Of a DNA stretch of 64,000 nt, positions 54,733 to 63,425 are shown one piece after another. Origin of the DNA: Clostridium pascui (GTDB taxonomy: Bacteria; Bacillota; Clostridia; Clostridiales; Clostridiaceae); NCBI RefSeq assembly GCF_016908015.1, contig NZ_JAFBDB010000003.1, forward strand, positions 248,001 to 312,000, read 5' to 3'. Numbering within the stretch: position 1 is the first letter of the stretch; each line of letters starts with the position of its first letter. The position numbers and the translations under genes are program-made. The notes under the pieces are model-generated. The model saw only the letters and a list, made by a program, of their open reading frames with translations. It was not told the DNA's origin and did not search any database.

Positions 54733-54768
54733 AAATAAACCCGAATTAATTCGGGTTTATTTTTTTAT
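54733..54768 (+). terminator. Bidirectional terminator between rpmE and rho
   Basis: AAATAAACCCGAAT pairs with ATTCGGGTTTATTT (54733-54763) with a short loop, followed by a T-run on the plus strand. Confidence 0.9.
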
Positions 54769-56180
54769 TTATTTAGCTTTTCTTTACCTATTATATTTAA
54801 AAATTCAGCATTGTTTTTAGTTTTAAACAACATACTAATTAATTGTTCTGTTACATTTTGAGTGTTACTTTCGGTATATAACATCTTTCTTATGTTAAAT
54901 GATGCATCATACTCTACTTCCGTTAAAAGTAAATCTTCTTTTCTTGTTCCAGATTTATAGATATCTATAGCTGGGAATATTCTTCTTTCTTGAAGCTTCC
55001 TATCTAAATGAACTTCCATATTGCCAGTACCTTTAAATTCTTCAAATATCATATCATCCATTCTGCTTCCAGTTTCCACCAAAGCTGTAGCAAGTATAGT
55101 TAAACTTCCGCCTTCTTCTATATTTCTTGCGGCACCAAAGAATTTTTTAGGCATTATTAAAGCTCCTGGATCAAGACCACCTGAAAGTGTTCTTCCTGTT
55201 GGATTAATTGTCAAGTTATATGCTCTTGATAATCTTGTTATACTATCTAGAAGTATGATCACGTCTTGTCCTTGTTCTACCATTCTCTTAGCTCTTTCCA
55301 GAACCATATATGCTACCTTTGTATGATGTTCTGGCTCTTCATCAAAGGTGGAGTATATAACTTCACCATTTATAGATCTTTGCATATCAGTAACTTCTTC
55401 CGGTCTCTCATCAATAAGCAATACTATAAGTTTAGATTCAGGATGATTAGTAGAAATGCTTTGAGCAATCTTTTTAAGAAGAGTGGTCTTTCCAGCCTTA
55501 GGAGGAGCTACAATAATTCCTCTTTGACCTTTTCCTATAGGACATATTATATCCATAAGTCTTGCTGAAAGATCTTCTTTTGTGGTTTCAAGTCTTATTC
55601 TTTTATTTGGATAAATAGGAGTTAATAATTCAAAAGGTTTTCTTCTCACTGCTCTTTCAGGATTTTCCCCATTTACCTTTTCCACATATAATAAAGCCTT
55701 AAACTTTTCTCCTTCCTTAGGAGTTCTAACTTTACCTTGTACTTCGTCACCAGTTTTTAAGTTAAATCTTCTTATTTGAGATGGTGATACGTATATATCA
55801 TCCGGTCCTGTTAAATAATTTTTTCCTCTTAAAAATCCATAATTATTATTTTCTATTATCTCTAATACACCTTTAGCTGTATCTGATTCATTTATCATTT
55901 CTTTAAGCTTTTCTTTTTTCTCCTCAGGACTTACCTCCTGTGGCTTTATGTACTCTTTTTCTTGTTCCTGCACCGGTTCATATTTAACTTCTACCGTGCT
56001 TTTAGGACTTATTTTTTCTCTTAATACTACTCCGTCCTTTTCTATATACATAGGAGATACCTTCTTAATCTCCTCTATAAGCTCTGATTTTTTTAATTTA
56101 GATATATTTTTTATTCCTAATTCTTTAGCAATAGACTTTAATTCGTTTACAGTCATATTGCCTAATTCCACACTTGACAA
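54765..56180 (-). CDS. rho: Transcription termination factor Rho
   Basis: An RNA-dependent ATPase/helicase that ends transcription. The 471-residue protein has an N-terminal Rho-N domain ([19 protein letters not shown]), a cold-shock-like RNA-binding domain ([23 protein letters not shown]), Walker [12 protein letters not shown] near 226, [13 protein letters not shown] near 262, and the R-loop [14 protein letters not shown]. The start is TTG 56180 after AGGAGGTG, with GTG 56171 as an alternative. The gene is convergent with rpmE. Confidence 0.96.
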   Translation of the reverse strand: MSSVELGNMTVNELKSIAKELGIKNISKLKKSELIEEIKKVSPMYIEKDGVVLREKISPKSTVEVKYEPVQEQEKEYIKPQEVSPEEKKEKLKEMINESDTAKGVLEIIENNNYGFLRGKNYLTGPDDIYVSPSQIRRFNLKTGDEVQGKVRTPKEGEKFKALLYVEKVNGENPERAVRRKPFELLTPIYPNKRIRLETTKEDLSARLMDIICPIGKGQRGIIVAPPKAGKTTLLKKIAQSISTNHPESKLIVLLIDERPEEVTDMQRSINGEVIYSTFDEEPEHHTKVAYMVLERAKRMVEQGQDVIILLDSITRLSRAYNLTINPTGRTLSGGLDPGALIMPKKFFGAARNIEEGGSLTILATALVETGSRMDDMIFEEFKGTGNMEVHLDRKLQERRIFPAIDIYKSGTRKEDLLLTEVEYDASFNIRKMLYTESNTQNVTEQLISMLFKTKNNAEFLNIIGKEKLNK

Positions 56181-56343
56181 AAAATAACACCTCCTGCGAT
56201 ATTAAATTATATATAATAAATCCTCTGGGAAAATAAAAGAAACTCTTCGAAGGGATACATGCGATAACATTATAACCTATTTTATAAACTTTATCCAGAA
56301 AAATTTTAAACACTAATATTACTAGAGTGGTACTTAAATATCC

Positions 56344-56685
56344 TTATAATAATGCATAAATTTTATTATTAGTACTATTAAATAATTTAACCTTTTCTAT
56401 AACTTTTTTATGATTTCCTATATAAAATAATGGTATATAAATTTCTTTACATCCACCTACTATTAGTTTAGAATTTAGAAATTCTTGAATGCTATATTCA
56501 TACTGATGATTTCGTCCACAAAGTGGGCATACAATCTCCAAACATACTTGCCTCTCTTCAATACTTATATTTTTAATAGAGTCAACTTCATATTTTAAAG
56601 AGCTTATTTTAAATATGGAGATTTCTCTTATCTCATATTTAATCATATGGTTTTTTAAAGCTATAGTAATATTTGAATTTATCAT
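56344..56685 (-). CDS. Small hypothetical protein with CPLC zinc-knuckle-like motif
   Basis: I do not recognise this 113-residue protein. It has one CPLCGRNH motif near residue 54 and a later GGC, which might form a metal site with other residues, and a beta-rich N-terminal half. No signal or membrane segment is seen. It lies between rho and another small unknown gene, on the same strand. Codon usage and AT content look like the neighbours. The ATG has a weak GGAGAT ribosome site, hence moderate confidence. Confidence 0.55.
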   Translation of the reverse strand: MINSNITIALKNHMIKYEIREISIFKISSLKYEVDSIKNISIEERQVCLEIVCPLCGRNHQYEYSIQEFLNSKLIVGGCKEIYIPLFYIGNHKKVIEKVKLFNSTNNKIYALL

Positions 56686-56777
56686 TTTTTCATCTCCAAA
56701 AATTTTAAAATAACTAAAGTTATATCATTTATAATATTTCTATAAATATTATAAAATTCCTTCTTTTTAGTATATTA

Positions 56778-57083
56778 CTATTTCACTTTCTTATCTAACA
56801 GCTCCTCTGCTTCAAAATACATGTCCCTTATTCTTTTATTAAAAAGCATCTTCTCCTCTGCATTTCTCATGTATTCTTTAAAATTTACCTTGCTTGAAGG
56901 AAAGTTTTCATGAAATTCTTGTTGATTTAAACATTCATACTTTTTTAATAGCAAGGCTAATAAATACTTACAATCTTCATCCTCTAGTATTTTAAAAAGT
57001 TCTCCTTCACTTACGCCTTTATATTGACATAAAAACTCTATTATATTTTTATATCTATTATGTCTATCAAAAAAATAATTCAT
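56778..57083 (-). CDS. Small hypothetical helical protein
   Basis: I do not recognise this 101-residue protein. It is predicted entirely helical (MNYFFDRHNRYKNIIEFLCQYKG; EDCKYLLALLLKKYEC; then an acidic or basic helix ending ELLDKKVK). Two cysteines are present but no motif. A ribosome site AGGAAGGTAG is near the start. It lies about 90 bases upstream of the CPLC protein gene and so may share its transcript. Function is unknown. Confidence 0.5.
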   Translation of the reverse strand: MNYFFDRHNRYKNIIEFLCQYKGVSEGELFKILEDEDCKYLLALLLKKYECLNQQEFHENFPSSKVNFKEYMRNAEEKMLFNKRIRDMYFEAEELLDKKVK

Positions 57084-57167
57084 TTATATTCAACTACCTT
57101 CCTTAAATATTTACTTACATTAATGTCCATTTTTTTTATTTTTAAACTTTATACATCAATTATATTA

Positions 57168-57200
57168 AAAAAACCTCAATAGAATACTCTATTGAGGTCT
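57168..57200 (-). terminator. Terminator of the DUF1934 gene
   Basis: CCTCAATAGA (57174-57183) pairs with TCTATTGAGG (57188-57197), and the A-run at 57167-57173 gives a U-tract on the minus strand. Confidence 0.85.
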
Positions 57201-57611
57201 TATATCTATGGACAAAATAGTGCGGACAGGCTTTTGACCTGACACACTCATTTCATAATCTATGCGAATTTTTCCTCCATTATCGTTTATATCGATCTTT
57301 AGATCATTAGTTGTTATGGCAATTTCCAAAACACCATATGGAGTATCATAAAGGCATACATGTTTTTTTCTATTTTCAAACTCCATTCTAGCATCTGTAC
57401 TTCCCATTCTCAAAAGAACCATCCTTTTTTCATCAGGGTAAATCTTAAAATGAGTAGTGGTACCTTCCATCCCAGATATTTGAGTTTCTTCATATACTAC
57501 ACGATAAAGCCCTTCCATTTTAGCAAATTTACCAACGGAAATTACCTCAATGGAGTTTTTTTCATCATTATCTTGAGTACTTTTAACAGTAATAAGCACT
57601 TCCTTTAGCAT
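57189..57611 (-). CDS. DUF1934 (YwiB) family protein
   Basis: A calycin-like beta-barrel protein of about 140 residues. ATG 57611 (MLKEVLITVKSTQ) behind GAAGAGGTGG is the likely start, rather than the longer frame from 57638. Conserved pieces are GLYRVVYEETQISGMEGTTTHFKI and the C-terminal YDTPYGVLEIAITTNDL. Function is unknown; family members are near argS or translation genes in other Firmicutes. The gene ends at a clear terminator and follows the PP-loop gene at about 36 bases. Confidence 0.88.
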   Translation of the reverse strand: MLKEVLITVKSTQDNDEKNSIEVISVGKFAKMEGLYRVVYEETQISGMEGTTTHFKIYPDEKRMVLLRMGSTDARMEFENRKKHVCLYDTPYGVLEIAITTNDLKIDINDNGGKIRIDYEMSVSGQKPVRTILSIDIRPQ

Positions 57612-57647
57612 TAGAACAACCACCTCTTCATCTAACAATTACAGAGC

Positions 57648-58637
57648 TTATATTATATACTTATTTATTTCTTCATCAGTAGCTGGAGTAACAGTTATAT
57701 GATTATTTAATTCTCTAGAGAAATTACCATACTTTATTACCACCTTAGGATTATCTTTTCCTTTAGAATATCTTGCAGTTATTTTAGCTGCCATTTCTAT
57801 ATCCTCATTAGTAGGCTTTCCAATAAGTACTACCATAGATCCATTATAATCTTCAGCAAAAAATATTAAGTCTTCATAATTTAAATATTCTTTTATAGAA
57901 TTTGCTTCATCTAATGTTCTGGTAGATATTATTTTGCAATTAGGTGTGACTCTAAAGTGCCTACCTATTCTCAAAAGATATAATTCTGATGAATTTGGTT
58001 CTTTATTATATTCCAATAGTTCCTTCAATCTCTTAGAATAGTTAGGTTCTGTTAACTTACATCCTCCAGCAGGAGATGGATAATCAATTATTCCCCACTT
58101 TTCAGCTAATTCCATTTGAACTTTTCTGCTTCTTCCTGAAATTTCCAAAAACTTTTCTCTATCTACCAACCCATTTAACTCCATTTCTGTAGGAGGTAAA
58201 TTTTTAGCACACAATGGTCTTAATATCTTATCACTATATCCTGATTCATTTTTTACTATATCTAATGCTGAACGATTTTGAGACATAGGTCTTTGATTTA
58301 ATACCTCTCCTGTTATTATGAAGTCTGCATTAAGCTCTTCTAAAAGTTTTCCGGAATAAGTCATCATTAAAGCATGGCAATCTACACATGGATTCATATT
58401 TTTTCCATAACCATGCTTTGGATTTTTTACTATTCTTAAGTGATCATCTGAAAAGTCTACTACATGTAACGGTATTTGTATTTGTTCTGCCATTCTTAAA
58501 GCATTTTTTTCGTTAAAAAAATTTGATCTGAAGCATATTCCTATTACATCTATACCTTGTTCTTTTATTAGTTTAGCAGCAAGTGTACTATCTAACCCAC
58601 CTGACATCATCGCTAATGCTCTTGTCATATTCATCAC
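57648..58637 (-). CDS. PP-loop thiolase/tRNA-modification ATPase with C-terminal NFACT-R domain
   Basis: The 329-residue protein has an N-terminal PP-loop ATPase (MMSGGLDSTLAAKL) related to ThiI and MnmA, with cysteines in NPCVDCHA near 85 and PAGGCKLT near 190 that could be sulfur carriers. The C-terminal part (about 210-325) is the NFACT-R/DUF814 domain, with RIGRHFRVTPNCKII and KITARYSKGKDNPKVVIKYG. A tRNA thiolation role is likely; databases vary in naming it. It is four bases downstream of ddl and probably in one operon. ATG or the second codon pair both fit; the ATG at 58637 is used. Confidence 0.82.
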   Translation of the reverse strand: MMNMTRALAMMSGGLDSTLAAKLIKEQGIDVIGICFRSNFFNEKNALRMAEQIQIPLHVVDFSDDHLRIVKNPKHGYGKNMNPCVDCHALMMTYSGKLLEELNADFIITGEVLNQRPMSQNRSALDIVKNESGYSDKILRPLCAKNLPPTEMELNGLVDREKFLEISGRSRKVQMELAEKWGIIDYPSPAGGCKLTEPNYSKRLKELLEYNKEPNSSELYLLRIGRHFRVTPNCKIISTRTLDEANSIKEYLNYEDLIFFAEDYNGSMVVLIGKPTNEDIEMAAKITARYSKGKDNPKVVIKYGNFSRELNNHITVTPATDEEINKYII

Positions 58638-58640
58638 CCT

Positions 58641-59669
58641 TTATTTATTATTTCTTTCTATTGCAAGTTCGATTAATTCATCTATAAGCTGTGGGTACTT
58701 TTTACCTGAAGCCTCCCAAAGCTTAGGATACATACTTATTTGAGTAAATCCAGGTAATGTATTTACTTCATTGAAATAAACTTCTCCCGTTTCCTTATCC
58801 ATTAGAAAATCTACTCTAGACATTCCTTGACAATCCAATAATGTATATATTTTTATAGCTAATTCTTTTACCTCTTGTAACTTTTCATCTACCAAATTAG
58901 CCGGTATTAAAAGCTTTGAAGCTTCATCTTGATATTTCGCTTCAAAATCGTAGAATTCCTTTGCAGGTATTATTTCCCCTGGAACAGCACCCTGAGGTTC
59001 ATCATTCCCAAGTACAGCTACCTCTATTTCTCTTGCATTTAAAGCCTCTTCTACAAGTATTTTCCTATCATACTTTAGAGCTTCTTCTAGACCTCTTATA
59101 AGTTCTTCTCTATTATGAGCCTTAGTTATGCCTACTGAAGATCCACTGTTAGATGGCTTTATAAACACATCATATCCAAGCTTACTTTCTATTTCTTGCA
59201 TTAATTTATCTTTATTTTTATTATAATTGTACTCTGTAACAACTACATAATTAGCTTGTTTTATTCCGAAGTTTTCCAGAACATACTTAGTATAGACTTT
59301 ATCCATACATAATGCTGAAGATAGAACTCCTGGTCCTACAAAAGGTATTCCTATAAGCTTACATAATCCTTGAATTGTTCCATCTTCTCCATATAAACCA
59401 TGCATTACAGGAAACACTACATCAACTTCTTTATTAAAAAGTATATTTTGAGCGTTTTCCTTTTTATTTTCATTATCTTTTTCCCATAATCCACTTTCTA
59501 TATTATCTATAGAACCCAAGTACTCATACCAGTTTCCTTCTCTTGTAATCCCTACTACACGTATTTCATATTTAGAATCATCTATATTTCTAAGTACTGA
59601 TGCTGCCGATACTCTAGATACCTCATGTTCTGTTGATTTTCCCCCAAAAAGAATAGCTATTTTATTCAT
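58641..59669 (-). CDS. ddl: D-alanine--D-alanine ligase
   Basis: Joins two D-alanines for peptidoglycan precursor. The 342-residue protein has FGGKSTEHEVSRVSAASVL near residue 8, HGLYGEDGTIQGL near 85, PSNSGSSVGITKA near 165 and the NEVNTLPGFT motif near 305. These are all of ATP-grasp Ddl; vancomycin-type D-Ala-D-Lac preference is not indicated. It has an AGGAGATGGAAT ribosome site. Together with the PP-loop gene it forms a two-gene unit. Confidence 0.96.
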   Translation of the reverse strand: MNKIAILFGGKSTEHEVSRVSAASVLRNIDDSKYEIRVVGITREGNWYEYLGSIDNIESGLWEKDNENKKENAQNILFNKEVDVVFPVMHGLYGEDGTIQGLCKLIGIPFVGPGVLSSALCMDKVYTKYVLENFGIKQANYVVVTEYNYNKNKDKLMQEIESKLGYDVFIKPSNSGSSVGITKAHNREELIRGLEEALKYDRKILVEEALNAREIEVAVLGNDEPQGAVPGEIIPAKEFYDFEAKYQDEASKLLIPANLVDEKLQEVKELAIKIYTLLDCQGMSRVDFLMDKETGEVYFNEVNTLPGFTQISMYPKLWEASGKKYPQLIDELIELAIERNNK

Positions 59670-59825
59670 TATTCCATCTCCTCTTAAAATAATTGGAAAA
59701 CATACATCATTGGAGTATTATAATATCATACTATACTATTTTAATATATTATTTAAAAATGTAAATACTCACTATGAATAGTTTAATTTTTTTTATGTAT
59801 TTAATCAATAATTTTTTATTATATT

Positions 59826-61193
59826 TTACATAGTAAGTTCACCATTAGGAGTGTTTATTATTTGTATTATTCTCTGTTCAAAACCTGTATTTGCATTTAT
59901 ATATACTATAAAGCTTTCTCCATTATATGCTCCTGAAAATTCATAGCACAATGCCTCTGTATTTATTTCAGTAGGAACAATAGTAAGATTTACAGATTTT
60001 ATATTTAACTTTTCTCCAACCCTTTGTTTTGCAACTTCTTGTGTAACCTTAGGACTTCCTATATTTCTCTTTTCTAAGTGTGATATAAGATACTTTTCCG
60101 CCTCTACACCTACTATTTTCCCATCATCTAATGCCATTTTAACTTTTATTTGATCAGGATATACTATTATATCGCCTTGTTTATAAACATAATTCACTAT
60201 TAAGGTATTATTATAATTTAATGCATATGTAGGATACATATTATTATATCCTAACCCTTGCAAATAGGTTTTTCCTAACTCCATCGCCTTTTCCTTAGAC
60301 ATATTCGCTGCTTTCACTTGTCTATAATCTAGTATATATACTACTTTTCCACCTTTCTTACTTATATCACATACTACTTTAGACTTTTCATCTCTTCCCT
60401 TTAATATTATATCAAAGGAATATGTAGGAATCTTTGCTCTTGTGTGTTCTTCCTTTAAAGTTATATTTTCTATTCTATTTTTACCTATTGCCTTTTCAGC
60501 CACCCCTTGCGCTTCTTCTTTTGAAACTTCCCTTTCCGAACTTATCCTAGGCTTTATGTCTTGTACGTTATCAGAGAATGGCCCATCATATATTAGGGCA
60601 GGATATTGTGCTACTTGTTTCTGTATGGATGAAAACTTTTCCACCACAGTTTCTTCGCCACTTCTTGCTAGCACTCCAGAAACTTTTTTTCTTATTTCTC
60701 CCCATCTTACTCTTCCGCTGTTAATATCATTTGCAACTTCATTTAATGATGCTTCTAATTGAAAAGATTTATTTTTAAGCAATTCTATAGTATTATAATC
60801 CTTTTCCTCTAACTCTTTACCCTGAGATGCTGCTTTCCCTAATGAATAACAAAAATCTCCTACCTGAGATAAAAACTTGCTAGTGTTTTGTATCGTTTGT
60901 TGTTCTATAGGTAAAGAATGTAGCTTATCATTAGCAATAGCTGCATTTCTAAATATATCTCCAAAAACAATTATACTTTGTTCTCTAGACCCTACTATAG
61001 CTGACTTACCCAAATTTACTCTTATATTTTGCACAGAGTTTATAAGCTCATACATATTTTTACTATACTCTGCTTGTAAATAGTTTCTATAATCTGTTCT
61101 TTCTAACGTCATTAATATAGCAAATGTAGTAGAAAAAACTACTATTAGTGTTACTATTATGGTGTACAACACTCTTTTATTTCTTATTTTCAT
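59826..61193 (-). CDS. ypeB: Germination protein YpeB
   Basis: YpeB stabilises the cortex-lytic enzyme SleB in the spore. The 455-residue protein has an N-terminal membrane segment (about residues 9-28), a helical N-domain, and C-terminal PepSY-like domains from about 230 (SSEREVSKEEAQGVAEKAIG; MSKEKAMELGKTYLQGLGYNN). Length and features match clostridial YpeB. The sleB gene, its usual operon partner, is not next to it: upstream is the divergent glycosyltransferase gene. The ATG has an AGGAGGTATTGGT ribosome site. Confidence 0.93.
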   Translation of the reverse strand: MKIRNKRVLYTIIVTLIVVFSTTFAILMTLERTDYRNYLQAEYSKNMYELINSVQNIRVNLGKSAIVGSREQSIIVFGDIFRNAAIANDKLHSLPIEQQTIQNTSKFLSQVGDFCYSLGKAASQGKELEEKDYNTIELLKNKSFQLEASLNEVANDINSGRVRWGEIRKKVSGVLARSGEETVVEKFSSIQKQVAQYPALIYDGPFSDNVQDIKPRISSEREVSKEEAQGVAEKAIGKNRIENITLKEEHTRAKIPTYSFDIILKGRDEKSKVVCDISKKGGKVVYILDYRQVKAANMSKEKAMELGKTYLQGLGYNNMYPTYALNYNNTLIVNYVYKQGDIIVYPDQIKVKMALDDGKIVGVEAEKYLISHLEKRNIGSPKVTQEVAKQRVGEKLNIKSVNLTIVPTEINTEALCYEFSGAYNGESFIVYINANTGFEQRIIQIINTPNGELTM

Positions 61194-61435
61194 ACCAATA
61201 CCTCCTATCTGGATAAATTTCTTCTTTATTATCTGTAATAACCTTTATAGTTATTCATTACCTAAATTTAAAAGACTCCACTTTACTTGTGTGGTATAAT
61301 ATATTTGTAATAAAATTATCTAACTATTAAATCATATTGTTAGTCACTTATATTTTTAATTAAAATAGTGTACAATATTTAATGTGAGTTTTTGCTAATT
61401 TTAGGAGTTTTACAGGAAGGGGACATACTTAGATA

Positions 61436-62566
61436 ATGAAAGTTTTAATTTTTTCAGTATCCGCAGGTGGAGGGCATAAACGTGCAGCTGAAGCAGTAAA
61501 ATCCTATATTGATATTTACGATAATAATAGTGAAGTAAAAATAATAGATACAATAAGATACATAAATCCCTTAATAGATAAAGTTGTAATAGGAGGATAT
61601 CTAAAAACTATAAAGCTATCTCCTAATCTATTTGGCAAGCTTTATGATTATTCTGAATCAGACTACGGAATTGCAAACTTAAGTGCTAAAATAAATGAAA
61701 TATTAACTTATAAACTAATACCTCTTATAGATGAGTTTAAACCGGATATTTTAATTTCTACTCATGCATTTACTACAGAAATGATATCCATTATAAAGAT
61801 GAAGCATAGAAAAAACCTACCGACAGTTTCTGTAATAACTGATTATGCTTGTCATAGCTTTTGGCTTCATCCTTATATAGATGCCTATATAGTTTCAAAT
61901 TCAGATATGGCTAACGAAATGGTGTCTAAGGGAATAGATAGAGATACTATATACAATATAGGAATACCTATTAAACCTGAGTTTTTTAAAAAATATAATT
62001 CTGCAAAAACTCTAGAAGATATAGGGCTTTTCCCAAATAAAAAAACCATTCTCATTATGGGAGGTAGCTTAGGTATTGGTAAAATAGAGAATATATATAA
62101 AAAACTTTTATTTCTAGATAAAGACATACAGATAATAATAGTTACAGGTAGGAACAAAAAGCTATATGATGAACTCATTAAAATTAGGGATACTTTTCAA
62201 ACAAAGCCTACTTATATTATCGGTTTTACAGATAATGTAAACAAGTATATGCAAGCTTGCGACTTGCTTATTTCCAAACCTGGTGGACTTACTGTTACAG
62301 AAGCTTTAATATGTGGAGTTCCTCTCGCAATATTTTCTCCAATACCAGGTCAAGAAGAAAAAAACGCAGAGTTCCTATTAAAATATAATCTTGCTATAAA
62401 CTTAAGCGAAAGCAAGAATTGTATAGATGCTATAGATTATCTAATTTCAAACGAGGCAAAGCTTCAGGAAATGAAAGATAATTGCAGAGAATTTTCAAAC
62501 CCACATGTCGGCGAAAACTTATATGATATATTAAAAAGCCTACTAGATAAAAGTTCTTTAAAATAA
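61436..62566 (+). CDS. GT28-family glycolipid glycosyltransferase (UgtP/MGDG-synthase type)
   Basis: The 376-residue protein starts VLIFSVSAGGGHKRAAEAV, the diagnostic glycine-rich loop of MGDG-synthase and UgtP proteins. It has the C-terminal GT-B sugar nucleotide region with GLIGxxKKTILIMGGSLG-like GLFPNKKTILIMGG near 195-208, and SKPGGLTVTEALICGVPL near 280. It likely glucosylates diacylglycerol in the membrane; the exact number of sugars is not predictable. It is a single gene, divergent from ypeB. The ATG follows AGGAAGGGGACA. Confidence 0.9.
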   Translation: MKVLIFSVSAGGGHKRAAEAVKSYIDIYDNNSEVKIIDTIRYINPLIDKVVIGGYLKTIKLSPNLFGKLYDYSESDYGIANLSAKINEILTYKLIPLIDEFKPDILISTHAFTTEMISIIKMKHRKNLPTVSVITDYACHSFWLHPYIDAYIVSNSDMANEMVSKGIDRDTIYNIGIPIKPEFFKKYNSAKTLEDIGLFPNKKTILIMGGSLGIGKIENIYKKLLFLDKDIQIIIVTGRNKKLYDELIKIRDTFQTKPTYIIGFTDNVNKYMQACDLLISKPGGLTVTEALICGVPLAIFSPIPGQEEKNAEFLLKYNLAINLSESKNCIDAIDYLISNEAKLQEMKDNCREFSNPHVGENLYDILKSLLDKSSLK

Positions 62567-62568
62567 AG

Positions 62569-62620
62569 GCCAATGGTAAATTCTATCGAATTATACCATT
62601 GACCTTTATTTTAAAATATT
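62569..62620 (+). terminator. Bidirectional terminator between glycosyltransferase and spoIIR
   Basis: AAAGGCCAATGGTA (62565-62578) pairs with TACCATTGACCTTT (62596-62609) with a single mismatch, followed by a short T-run. It closes the convergent pair. Confidence 0.65.
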
Positions 62621-62649
62621 AATTTATACTTTAATTAAGCACATTCAAC

Positions 62650-63333
62650 TTATATATTAAACACTTCTTTTATCAGCTCAAATATCTTAAATTTAACAAC
62701 TACCTTGTTTTCATCTTTAGAGTTCTCTTTATTTTCCTTGTTTTTATCAGTATCATTTTTTTTTACAGTATTATCTACAGACTTATATTCTTCATCTGTA
62801 AACACAGCTTTCATTTCTTTTTCCGTTTCCTTTTGTGCTATGTTTCCTTTTGTAATATCTACAAAGCATAATGGCGGAAACATAATACACCACCAATTTT
62901 GACCCTTACCTTCCCCTATTATTATTCTATATGCTTCATAATTTCCCGCTGGCAAGGTTATACTTCCATAAGTTTTAACCGGGAAATTTTCATGCGATAA
63001 AGTTGTGTTTAATGTGTATTTATATCCATTTTCTTTTATTACTCTTTCTGATATCTTTCTTATTTCATTATCGTTTTCAGCTATTATCTTTCTTGATTCA
63101 TCTAGACTCTTTGAATTCTTAAGTTTAGGTGTCATATATTTTAATACTTCATTTCTTACTTTTAACTTAAGATTTTGATCATAATTCAAATCACTATTTG
63201 CTATTACATGAAACCTTATAAGCTTGTCTGCAATTCGCTTTTGCATAAAGTTTGTCTTAAATTCAGAGCCATACGTATTTATGGTTATAAATGCTAAAAA
63301 TATAGTAATAATAGCTATAAAAGTTTTTTTCAT
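62650..63333 (-). CDS. spoIIR: Stage II sporulation protein R
   Basis: SpoIIR is made in the forespore under sigma-F and triggers SpoIIGA to process pro-sigma-E in the mother cell. The 227-residue protein has an N-terminal signal peptide (about residues 1-22), the conserved ADKLIRFHVIANSDLNYDQNLKLKVRNEVLKYM and the WWCIMFPPLCFVDITKG motif near residue 160. The C-terminal linker is rich in Lys, Asn and Asp. It is a single gene between the glycosyltransferase and the germination-protein gene. A sigma-F promoter is expected but I did not assign one. Confidence 0.95.
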   Translation of the reverse strand: MKKTFIAIITIFLAFITINTYGSEFKTNFMQKRIADKLIRFHVIANSDLNYDQNLKLKVRNEVLKYMTPKLKNSKSLDESRKIIAENDNEIRKISERVIKENGYKYTLNTTLSHENFPVKTYGSITLPAGNYEAYRIIIGEGKGQNWWCIMFPPLCFVDITKGNIAQKETEKEMKAVFTDEEYKSVDNTVKKNDTDKNKENKENSKDENKVVVKFKIFELIKEVFNI

Positions 63334-63425
63334 AATTTTTTCCCCCTAATTCCTCTAAACCTTTTCCCCTACTCTACTAGCTATTATTACCAATATTTTT
63401 TTTAATAATCACTTATTTATATTTT

